DNA of 64,000 nucleotides from Skermanella stibiiresistens SB22 (GTDB taxonomy: Bacteria > Pseudomonadota > Alphaproteobacteria > Azospirillales > Azospirillaceae): positions 186,001 through 250,000 of the forward strand of contig NZ_AVFL01000009.1 in assembly GCF_000576635.1 (NCBI RefSeq), written 5' to 3'. Below, piece by piece: positions 57,278 to 64,000 of the stretch (position 1 is the stretch's first letter; each line of letters opens with the position of its first letter). The notes under the pieces are model-generated. The model was not told where the DNA came from. It searched no databases and worked only from the letters and a program-made list of their open reading frames with translations. Made by a program: the position numbers and the translations under genes.

Positions 57278-58729
57278 TTACTGTAGGCTGGCGGCCAAGC
57301 CGAAGCCACGGGGATCGGTCGCCGCCGAACAGGATTTCGCGCCATCCGACCGGTTGACCTTGCAACTCACCAGATTGACGCGCCCGAGCGCCTGGACGCC
57401 GTAGATCTCGCCTTCGACGCCGGTCGTCTCGCGGCTGGCCGGATGTTCGGCGGTTTCCTCGATCAGGGTGCCGCCGGCGGGATCGGGCGCCAGGCGCGGC
57501 GCCGTGACAGCGTCGATCGCCGTCATGTCCTGCTCCAGCGTCCGCAGGGCGACGTTGACCAGCGCCGCGGGAGCGGCACCCGCCCCTTCCTCGGCGACGC
57601 CGACGCCGATCAGACCGGCGCTGCCGGCGAACAACGGCTGGTTGATGTTGGGGTTGACCATGATCGCCGGGCCGCCGATGCCCTTGGCGCCGGTCGCCAC
57701 CGCCTGGAGGATGCCGGTGCCCGGGATCATCTTGCCGGTGCCCATCGGAGCGCCGATCGAGAAGGCGCAGGCCACCGCTTGACCGAACGAGTCGAAGGCG
57801 ACCAGCCCCGCCGTTGGCGGTCCCTCGGGGTCGACCTTCTCCAGCGCCTTGACCAAGCCGGCGTTGCGGCCGCCCGACGAGGCGGTCAGCGCCGCGCGCA
57901 GCGCGTCGGCGGCGGGAGCGCCCTCCGGCGTGGCCGCGAACCTCATCACGTCGTTGCCGTGCTGGACATCGGCGGTGTCGCGCCATTGCGCCTGATATGC
58001 CGAGAGGGTGGATGCCGAGATGCCGACTCCCTCCGCGATCTTGGAGCCGAGCGGACCCGAGTAGAACGCGCCGGCACCCCGCTGGCGCACCTGGGCCAGG
58101 ACGGCGGCGAGATCGGGCTGGTCGATCTTCTTGCCCTCGGTTGGCGGCTTGGGGCCGTCGGGCAGAAAGACCCGCCGGGCCTCCGCGTCACCCTCTGCCA
58201 CGTCGCCGAACACCTGCAGGTCGCGGGCCAGAGCCCGCGAGATCTGGCTGTCGAAGCGGGCCTTGGCCTCCACCGGCGCCACCAGCTGCTCCCAGCGCAG
58301 CTTGCCGTGGGCGGCGTGCAGGGTCGCCAGACCACGCATCATCGACGGTACCGCGATGGCGGGTTTGTCCGCCGCGGAGGTCACGCCGGCCGGCGGGCGC
58401 GGCAGAAAGTCCAGCGTCCGGGTCCGCTGCGAGGTCGCGTCATGGACGACGCAAACGCCGCCGCCACCGAATCCAACGCGGGTCGGCAGGGTCACGCCCA
58501 TCGCGAGGCCCATCGCCGTGGCGGCGTCCACGGCGTTGCCACCCTGCGCCAGGATGTCCCGCCCGATGACCGCGGCGCGCGGCTCGTCCGCCGCCACGCC
58601 GGCGTTGATCTGGTGGGCTCCGACGCGGAGCGGCTGATTGGACGCGCACCCAGCCACGGTAGCCGCAACCATGGTAATAATGCCCAGCCGTCGCCAAATT
58701 CGCGTATAAGCTGGAGGCAAGTCCAGCAT
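57278..58729 (-). CDS. gamma-glutamyltransferase-like lipoprotein, divergent active site
   Basis: 483 residues, shorter than the roughly 580 of typical GGT. Lipobox VAGC (Cys28), so envelope-anchored. GGT fold motifs: GGNAVDAATAMGLAMGVT, VGFGGGGVCVVHD and APMGTGKM. At the autoprocessing site, where E. coli has TTHYSVVD, this has PTAGLVAFD: the Thr may be kept but His and Ser are not. Ntn activity may be altered or lost. Divergent from the M48 peptidase gene with only 19 bases between starts. Confidence 0.8.
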   Translation of the reverse strand: MLDLPPAYTRIWRRLGIITMVAATVAGCASNQPLRVGAHQINAGVAADEPRAAVIGRDILAQGGNAVDAATAMGLAMGVTLPTRVGFGGGGVCVVHDATSQRTRTLDFLPRPPAGVTSAADKPAIAVPSMMRGLATLHAAHGKLRWEQLVAPVEAKARFDSQISRALARDLQVFGDVAEGDAEARRVFLPDGPKPPTEGKKIDQPDLAAVLAQVRQRGAGAFYSGPLGSKIAEGVGISASTLSAYQAQWRDTADVQHGNDVMRFAATPEGAPAADALRAALTASSGGRNAGLVKALEKVDPEGPPTAGLVAFDSFGQAVACAFSIGAPMGTGKMIPGTGILQAVATGAKGIGGPAIMVNPNINQPLFAGSAGLIGVGVAEEGAGAAPAALVNVALRTLEQDMTAIDAVTAPRLAPDPAGGTLIEETAEHPASRETTGVEGEIYGVQALGRVNLVSCKVNRSDGAKSCSAATDPRGFGLAASLQ

Positions 58730-58748
58730 TGGGCATGTGGGAGAGGGC

Positions 58749-60128
58749 ATGACTTTGCGTTTACCGCGAAAACTGGTGGTCAAGATTCGTATCCTCGCCG
58801 TGGCGCTTCCGGCCCTAGCATTGGTTGTGGTTTCGGCCGCGCCGGCCGAAGCGCAGGAACGCCGCCTCCAGTTCATCCGCGACGCCGAGATCGAACATAC
58901 CATCCGCACTTTCGCGGAACCAATCTTCGACGTCTCCGGCATCAGCGGTGACAGCGTCGAGATAGCGCTGGTCAAGGACAACTCCTTGAACGCCTTCGTC
59001 GCCGGCGGCATGAACCTGTTCATCCATACCGGTTTGCTCCAGGAGAGTGAAGGCCCCGGCGAGCTGGTCGGCGTGATCGCGCACGAAATCGGCCATATCG
59101 CGGGCGGTCACCTGATCCGCTCGCAGGAGGCGATGGAGGGAGCCTCGGCCCAGGCGATCCTGTCGGCCCTGCTCGGCATCGGCGCGGCGCTGGCGACCGG
59201 CGAGGCGGGTGCGGGTGCCGCCATCATCGGCGGTGGGCAGGAGATGGCGCGTCGCAACTATCTCGCCTATAGCCGGGCCCAGGAGGGTACCGCCGACCAA
59301 GCGGCGCTCAACTACATGGACCAGGCCGGTATCTCGGCCCGCGGTCTGCTGCACTTCCTGGAGCGGCTGGCCGGCCAGGACCTGCGGCCGACCGATCGGC
59401 AGGACGCCTTCGTCCGCACCCACCCGCTGACCCTGGACCGGATCGAGAGCGTCCGGTACCACGTCGAGCATTCCGCCAGTTCGGACAAGAAGCTCCCGGC
59501 GGAATACGACGAGATGCACGCCCGGATGAAGGCCAAGCTGCTGGGCTTCGTCCAGCCCCAGCTGGCCCTCCAGCGCTATCGCGACACCGATACCGCCGTG
59601 GCGCCCCGCTATGGCCGGGCGATCGCGCTGTATCAGCGCGGCGACCTGAAGCAGGCGCTGCCGATCATCGACCAGCTGATCAAGGAGGAGCCTGCCAACC
59701 CGTTCTTTTACGAGTTGAAGGGTCAGGTTCTCCTGGAGAACAGCCGCGTTCCCGAATCCCTGGCGCCCTACCGCAAGTCGGTTGAGTTGCTGCCCGATTC
59801 GGCCCTGCTCAGAAGCGCCTTGGCCCACGCCCTGATCGAGACCAATGACGACTCCGTGCTGGAGGAGGCGTTGAGGAACCTCAAGGTCGCCGCCGCGAAG
59901 GAACCCCGCACGCCGTTCACATGGCGCCTGATCGCCACGGTCTATGGCCGGGAAAACAAGCAGGCGATGCTGTCCTACGCGCTGGCGGAGGAGGCGATGG
60001 CGCGGGGCGACCGGCAGGTCGCGCGGTTCCACGCGGAGAAGGCCGAGAAGGCGCTTCCGGCTGGTTCGCCCGGCTGGATCCGCGCCCAGGATATCCGCAC
60101 CGCGACCGACCGGCCAACGCCGCGCTGA
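58749..60128 (+). CDS. M48 metalloprotease with TPR region (BepA-like)
   Basis: 459 residues from the ATG at 58749 (GGGAGAGGG upstream). Signal peptide with cleavage near APAEAQE; Zn motif HEIGH (His112, Glu113, His116) and later zinc-ligand region YSRAQEGTADQAALNYM; then TPR-like helices (about 285-440, YQRGDLKQALPIIDQLIKEEP). This architecture matches BepA/YfgC, a periplasmic protease-chaperone for outer-membrane protein assembly. Confidence 0.92.
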   Translation: MTLRLPRKLVVKIRILAVALPALALVVVSAAPAEAQERRLQFIRDAEIEHTIRTFAEPIFDVSGISGDSVEIALVKDNSLNAFVAGGMNLFIHTGLLQESEGPGELVGVIAHEIGHIAGGHLIRSQEAMEGASAQAILSALLGIGAALATGEAGAGAAIIGGGQEMARRNYLAYSRAQEGTADQAALNYMDQAGISARGLLHFLERLAGQDLRPTDRQDAFVRTHPLTLDRIESVRYHVEHSASSDKKLPAEYDEMHARMKAKLLGFVQPQLALQRYRDTDTAVAPRYGRAIALYQRGDLKQALPIIDQLIKEEPANPFFYELKGQVLLENSRVPESLAPYRKSVELLPDSALLRSALAHALIETNDDSVLEEALRNLKVAAAKEPRTPFTWRLIATVYGRENKQAMLSYALAEEAMARGDRQVARFHAEKAEKALPAGSPGWIRAQDIRTATDRPTPR

Positions 60129-60288
60129 CACAGGGGGCATGGTTGGACAGCCCTGGATATGCGGCGAGGCTGGTGCCGGACATCGGTCGATCAAATCGCC
60201 ATTGGCTGGTCCTTGGAACCGCGAGTTGGGCTTGCCCAGCGGCTTCCGGTTCGCCATCGTGCCGAAAGCCCCTTTCGGAGAACAGTTG

Positions 60289-61056
60289 ATGTACCGCCCG
60301 TCCCTTCCGATCCGCCCGCTCCTCGCAGGAGCCCTGGCGGTCCTGGCGGCGCTCGCCAGCCCGGTGAGCGCCAAGGCGCAGCAACCTTCGGCGAATGATC
60401 CCGCCGGCAAGGCGGCGATCGAACAGATCATCCGTGATTATCTCATGGCCCACCCGGAGGTCCTGGTCCAGTCGCTGACCGCCTACCAGGAGCGTCAGGA
60501 GCAGGCGCAAGCGGAAGCCCAGCGCGGCGCGCTGACCAGCCGGCAGGACGACCTGATCCGCGATCCGGCCTCGCCGGTCGGCGGCAACCCGAAGGGTGAC
60601 GTCACGCTGGTCGAGTTCTTCGATTACCAGTGCGGCTACTGCAAGGCGGTCAACGCCGACGTCAAGCGTCTGCTCGAGTCGGACGGCAAGCTGCGGCTGG
60701 TCTACAAGGAGTTTCCGATCCTGGGACCGGCGTCGGTCACCGCCGCGCGCGCGGCCTTGGCCGCCCAGCGGCAGGGCAAGTACGACGCGCTGCACGCGGC
60801 CCTGATGGAGAACCGCGGCCAATTGGACGACGACAAGATCTATCGGATCGCCGGTTCAGCCGGGTTGGATGTCGATCGCTTGAAGAAGGACATGGAGGCG
60901 CCGGAGATCCAGGCGGCACTTCAGAAGAACCTGAAGCTGGCCAGCGATCTCAACATCCGCGGAACGCCCGCCTTTGTCGTCGGAGATCAGATCGTCCCCG
61001 GAGCCATCAGCCTAGACAAGCTGAAGGAGCTGGTCGCCAGCGGCCGCGCCGGCTGA
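60289..61056 (+). CDS. DsbA-family thiol:disulfide protein
   Basis: 255 residues from the ATG at 60289 (GGAG upstream). Signal peptide ending SAKAQ. A helical N-terminal segment (about 35-85) precedes the thioredoxin fold with CxxC active site YQCGYCK (Cys115, Cys118) and the cis-Pro loop RGTPAFVVGDQ. Com1/DsbA-like periplasmic oxidase or isomerase. Confidence 0.92.
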   Translation: MYRPSLPIRPLLAGALAVLAALASPVSAKAQQPSANDPAGKAAIEQIIRDYLMAHPEVLVQSLTAYQERQEQAQAEAQRGALTSRQDDLIRDPASPVGGNPKGDVTLVEFFDYQCGYCKAVNADVKRLLESDGKLRLVYKEFPILGPASVTAARAALAAQRQGKYDALHAALMENRGQLDDDKIYRIAGSAGLDVDRLKKDMEAPEIQAALQKNLKLASDLNIRGTPAFVVGDQIVPGAISLDKLKELVASGRAG

Positions 61057-61119
61057 CGACCCCATTGGACGGCCAGCGCCGATGCCGAACCACTTGGGTC
61101 CGGGCATCGGCGCCGCGGG

Positions 61120-61758
61120 TCACTCGGCGTCGCGCTGCTTGGCCGGATCGGCGTCCTGGAACGCGCGCAGTTCGCGGCAGGCGGCTACGATCTTGGTGAT
61201 CCGGGGGAACGGCGTCAGGTCCACGTCGGCCTTCTCGGCGTTGTAGATCTGCGGCACCAGGCAAATATCGGCCAGCGTCGGCTGATCGCCGTGGCAGAAC
61301 GTGCCGGTGCCGGCGGCCGGGCTCAGCGACTTTTCCAGGGCCGTCAGGCCTTCCGTCACCCAGTGCTTGTACCACTCGTTCTTGGCGTCGTCCGACAGCT
61401 TCATCGGGCCAATCAGGTAACGGAGCACCCGCAGGTTGTTGAGCGGGTGTATGTCACAGGCGATCGACTGGGCGATGGCGCGTACGCGCGCCCGTTCCAG
61501 CGGAAGCTTGGGCAGCAGGCTGGGCTCGGGATTGGTCTCTTCCAGGTACTCGATGATGGCGAGCGACTGGGTCAGGACGTTCGGGCCGTCGATCAGCATG
61601 GGAACCATGCCCTGCGGGTTCAGCGCGCCGTATTCCGGAGCCAGCTGTTCGCCCTTTCGCAGATGGACGAAACGTTGGTCGGCCTCGATCCCCTTGAGAT
61701 TAAGGGCGATGCGGACACGGTAGGCCGCGGACGACCGGAAATAACCAAAAAGCTTCAT
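61120..61758 (-). CDS. maiA: maleylacetoacetate isomerase
   Basis: 212 residues, GST zeta-class. N-terminal SSAAYRVRIALNLKG (the MAAI signature), ALNPQGMVPMLIDG, and TQSLAIIEYLEE; C-terminal NLRVLRYL and GDQPTLADICLVPQ. It converts maleylacetoacetate to fumarylacetoacetate in tyrosine/phenylalanine breakdown. The other pathway genes are not present here. Confidence 0.95.
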   Translation of the reverse strand: MKLFGYFRSSAAYRVRIALNLKGIEADQRFVHLRKGEQLAPEYGALNPQGMVPMLIDGPNVLTQSLAIIEYLEETNPEPSLLPKLPLERARVRAIAQSIACDIHPLNNLRVLRYLIGPMKLSDDAKNEWYKHWVTEGLTALEKSLSPAAGTGTFCHGDQPTLADICLVPQIYNAEKADVDLTPFPRITKIVAACRELRAFQDADPAKQRDAE

Positions 61759-61886
61759 TAATCAGACTCCGCTCCTTCGCGGTTGCGGGATGGCGCCCGT
61801 CCGCGCATTTGTTACGTATAGCCAATAACCCGACGCCCGTCCCTGGCCGCGCGGTCGCACCCCTCAATATCACAAGGCTCGTCACC

Positions 61887-62510
61887 ATGCCGAGATCCCC
61901 CGACCCCAGCATCGCCGTCTTCGATATCGGCGGTGTGCTCATCGACTGGAACCCACGTTACCTGTACCGCAAGCTGTTCGCGGAAGATACCGCCGCCATG
62001 GAGGAATTCCTCGCGACGGTGTGTACGTCCGAGTGGAACCTGATGCAGGACGCCGGCCGTCCCTGGAAGGAGGCGGTCGAGGAGTTGAGCGCCCGTCACC
62101 CGGAAAAGGCCGAACTGATCGCCGCCTACGACCTGGGTTGGGATGAGATGGTCCCTGGTCCGATCCCCGGCACCGCCGATATCGTCTGGGAGTTGAAGAA
62201 ACAGGGTAAGCCTGTTTACTGCATCACCAACTTCTCGGTCGACAAGCTGAACCGGGCCCGCGAGCGATTCGAGGTGCTGAACGCCTTCGACGGAATCGTG
62301 GTCTCGGGGGAGGTCCGCCTGCTGAAGCCGGACGCCGCGATCTACCAACGGCTGCTGGACGATCACGGCTTGGAGGCCGCCGACACCCTGTTCATCGACG
62401 ACGTGGAGAAGAACGTCGAGGGTGCCCGGCGGGTTGGCATGAGCGCGGTCCGCTTCACCGACGCCCCCGCCCTGCGCGCCGAGATGACCCGCCTCGGGAT
62501 GCTCCGGTAA
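61887..62510 (+). CDS. HAD-superfamily phosphatase (YihX-like)
   Basis: 207 residues from the ATG at 61887. Nucleophile motif VFDIGGVLIDWN, with Gly in place of the second Asp as in YihX-type members; motif II CITNFS; motif III/IV KPDAAIYQ and FIDDVEKNV. Cytosolic sugar-phosphate or nucleotide phosphatase; substrate not known. Confidence 0.9.
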   Translation: MPRSPDPSIAVFDIGGVLIDWNPRYLYRKLFAEDTAAMEEFLATVCTSEWNLMQDAGRPWKEAVEELSARHPEKAELIAAYDLGWDEMVPGPIPGTADIVWELKKQGKPVYCITNFSVDKLNRARERFEVLNAFDGIVVSGEVRLLKPDAAIYQRLLDDHGLEAADTLFIDDVEKNVEGARRVGMSAVRFTDAPALRAEMTRLGMLR

Positions 62511-62630
62511 ACCGTCCCTCGGCGGAGATCCGTCCGATCCTGGGGTTCGCCGCCGTCCCGACCTTCGAGGCGGCGGCCAAGGAGGCGGCCGACGCTGGAC
62601 AATAAGTCGCAGCGATCAGGCGCGCGGATA

Positions 62631-62655
62631 AAGATGCATCGGTGATATATGTTTT
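62631..62655 (+). promoter_or_regulatory. NsrR-like half-site upstream of hmp
   Basis: AAGATGCAT matches the NsrR half-site; a poorer mirrored half (ATATATGTTTT) follows with two bases too many for the usual 23-bp site. It is 52-76 bases upstream of the start. Confidence 0.3.
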
Positions 62656-62706
62656 AAGGAGATGGCGGCGCGGCGTGCCGCGCGACACACCGATGAGGAA
62701 CCCTCG

Positions 62707-63936
62707 ATGCTCTCAGAGACGACGATCCAGATCGTAAAGGCGTGCGTACCGGCCTTGAAGGACAAGGGCTTGGAGATCACCCGGCGGATGTACGAGATCC
62801 TGTTCCGGAACCCCGAGATCAAGGATCTCTTCAACCAGTCCCACCACGGCGAGACGGGATCCCAGCCCAAGTCGCTGGCGCTGGCGGTGCTGGCCTACGC
62901 CGAGCACATCGACCGCTTGGCCGCGCTGGGACCGATGGTCGAGCGGATCGCCCAGAAGCATGTCGCCCTCAGCATCCTGCCCGAGCACTATCCCCATGTC
63001 GGCGCGGCGCTGCTCCAGGCCATCCGCGACGTGCTGGGCGACGCCGCGACCGAAGACGTGATGGCCGCCTGGACCGAGGCCTACCAGTTCCTCGCCGGCG
63101 TGCTGATCGGGCGGGAAGCGGCGATCTACGGCGAACAGGCGGCACAAATCGGCGGTTGGACCGGCTATCGCGACTTCGTGGTCGACCGGGTCGTGCCGGA
63201 GAGCGGGATCATCACGTCCTTCCACTTGAAGCCGGCCGATGGCGGACCCCTGATGGCGTTCAAGCCCGGCCAGTATCTGACCTTCCGGATCGACATCCCC
63301 GGCCATGGCCCGGTCGTCCGCAACTACAGCCTGTCGCGCGGTCCCGGCGGCGACCACTACCGGATCAGCGTCAAGCGCGAACCCGCCCCGGCGGACAAGC
63401 CGGAGGCCGGTCCCGGCCTGGTGTCGAATTTCCTGCACGACCACGGCGCGCCTGGAATGACGCTGAGTGTGGCGGCACCGGCCGGCGACTTCGTCCTGGA
63501 CGATCCGGCGGCGGAGCGGCCCGTCGTCCTGCTGAGCGGCGGCGTCGGCCTCACCCCCCTCGTCAGCATGCTCGACGGCATCGCGGCATCCGGGTCGAAG
63601 CGCCCCACTTGGTTCATCCACGGAACGCGGTGCGGCGACCACCACGCCTTGAAGGAGCATGTCAGGACCGTGGCCGCCGCCCACGAGAACATCGAGTCCA
63701 TCACCTTCTACGAAGCCCCTGGCGAGCGGGACGTGGCGGGCCGCGACTTCGATCACGCCGGGCTGATCACGGCGGAGTGGCTGCGGCGGACCGTTCCCCT
63801 GGCGGAGGCCGATATTTATCTCTGCGGTCCAAAGGCGTTCATGCGCATGGTGGTGGGGTCGTTGCGTGACATGGGGGTGGCGCCGGATCGCGTCCACCAC
63901 GAATTTTTTGGCCCGGCGGACGAGTTGCGCGCCTGA
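62707..63936 (+). CDS. hmp: nitric oxide dioxygenase flavohaemoglobin
   Basis: 409 residues from the ATG at 62707 (GAGGAA upstream). Globin residues match E. coli Hmp numbering: Tyr29 (B10), Gln53 (E7), proximal His85, Tyr95. FAD motif RNYSLS, then NAD-binding LLSGGVGLTPLVS. Converts NO to nitrate with O2 and NADH. Confidence 0.96.
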   Translation: MLSETTIQIVKACVPALKDKGLEITRRMYEILFRNPEIKDLFNQSHHGETGSQPKSLALAVLAYAEHIDRLAALGPMVERIAQKHVALSILPEHYPHVGAALLQAIRDVLGDAATEDVMAAWTEAYQFLAGVLIGREAAIYGEQAAQIGGWTGYRDFVVDRVVPESGIITSFHLKPADGGPLMAFKPGQYLTFRIDIPGHGPVVRNYSLSRGPGGDHYRISVKREPAPADKPEAGPGLVSNFLHDHGAPGMTLSVAAPAGDFVLDDPAAERPVVLLSGGVGLTPLVSMLDGIAASGSKRPTWFIHGTRCGDHHALKEHVRTVAAAHENIESITFYEAPGERDVAGRDFDHAGLITAEWLRRTVPLAEADIYLCGPKAFMRMVVGSLRDMGVAPDRVHHEFFGPADELRA

Positions 63937-63942
63937 CGCCGA

Positions 63943-63973
63943 AAGCGGCGCCACGGCTACCGCGGCGCCGCTT
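63943..63973 (+). terminator. probable terminator after hmp
   Basis: AAGCGGCGCC-(11)-GGCGCCGCTT perfect 10-bp stem, six bases past the stop. Followed by an A/T-rich but not T-rich tail, so it is perhaps a weak terminator. Confidence 0.55.
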
Positions 63974-64000
63974 CTAGCAATAAAATTGCCGATTAAAGCC

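Overview
The window is GC-rich chromosomal DNA from an alphaproteobacterium, most likely a Rhodospirillales/Azospirillaceae-type organism. The evidence is a divK-pleD pair, an EipB-family (DUF1849) envelope protein, DUF2336 and DUF983 proteins, an NDUFS4-like complex I subunit, an alphaproteobacterial LexA box (GTTC-N7-GTTC class) in front of imuB-dnaE2, and a GC-rich palindromic repeat of a kind common in this class. The species cannot be fixed from the sequence alone. Most of the window reads as ordinary core chromosome. Two clearly more AT-rich patches (about 14.5-15.7 kb and 29.7-32.6 kb) look horizontally acquired.

Layout. 0-7 kb: the 3' end of an M20 amidohydrolase, a PrcB-like lipoprotein, an MBL-fold hydrolase, a small membrane protein, a PAS/GAF hybrid histidine kinase with a good terminator, a DUF2336 protein and a 58-residue small protein. 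7.4-14.1 kb: an uncharacterised 574-residue protein, then the mutagenesis operon imuB-dnaE2 with a LexA box and no adjacent imuA. 14.1-20.4 kb: a VOC protein, a lone AT-rich DUF3800 gene, a lipoprotein, a UrtA-like binding protein followed by a chemoreceptor, a small exported protein and a single-domain response regulator. 20.5-28.5 kb: alpha-glucan/trehalose metabolism (a maltokinase-4-alpha-glucanotransferase fusion overlapping treY), then a divergent HxlR regulator/NmrA-type oxidoreductase pair.

28.5-33.4 kb is the accessory region: phased GGTCA repeats, an orphan exported protein, a gene-poor AT-rich stretch, two unknown genes (a soluble helical protein and a small membrane protein), a ribbon-helix-helix-like protein, a HicA/DUF1902 toxin-antitoxin pair and a tail-anchored coiled-coil protein. 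It stops at a tRNA-Arg gene whose 3' end faces the island. Next come the NDUFS4-like gene, tRNA-Pro and a 26-bp-stem palindromic repeat.

33.5-64 kb is housekeeping: an O-methyltransferase, DUF192 and histone-deacetylase-family proteins; a TPP riboswitch controlling a thiamine-precursor ABC transporter (thiZ-thiX-thiY); dprA-topA-rnr; DUF983 and an S41 peptidase lipoprotein; rpmG with promoter and terminator; pleD and divK (cell cycle); dinB; eipB; a hydroxyacid dehydrogenase; a pair of overlapping membrane-associated GTPase genes; an aminotransferase; a divergent gamma-glutamyltransferase-like lipoprotein; an M48/TPR metalloprotease; a DsbA-like protein; maleylacetoacetate isomerase; a HAD phosphatase; and flavohaemoglobin (hmp).

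The most unusual points are the maltokinase-GH77 fusion, the LexA-controlled imuB-dnaE2 operon lacking imuA, the UrtA-like/chemoreceptor operon away from urea transport genes, the AT-rich tRNA-Arg island with its unknown soluble/membrane gene pair, and the regularly spaced GGTCA array. I saw no CRISPR array, intact insertion sequence, integrase or rRNA operon. No clearly new multi-gene system can be claimed; the soluble/membrane pair at 30.0-31.2 kb is the best candidate.
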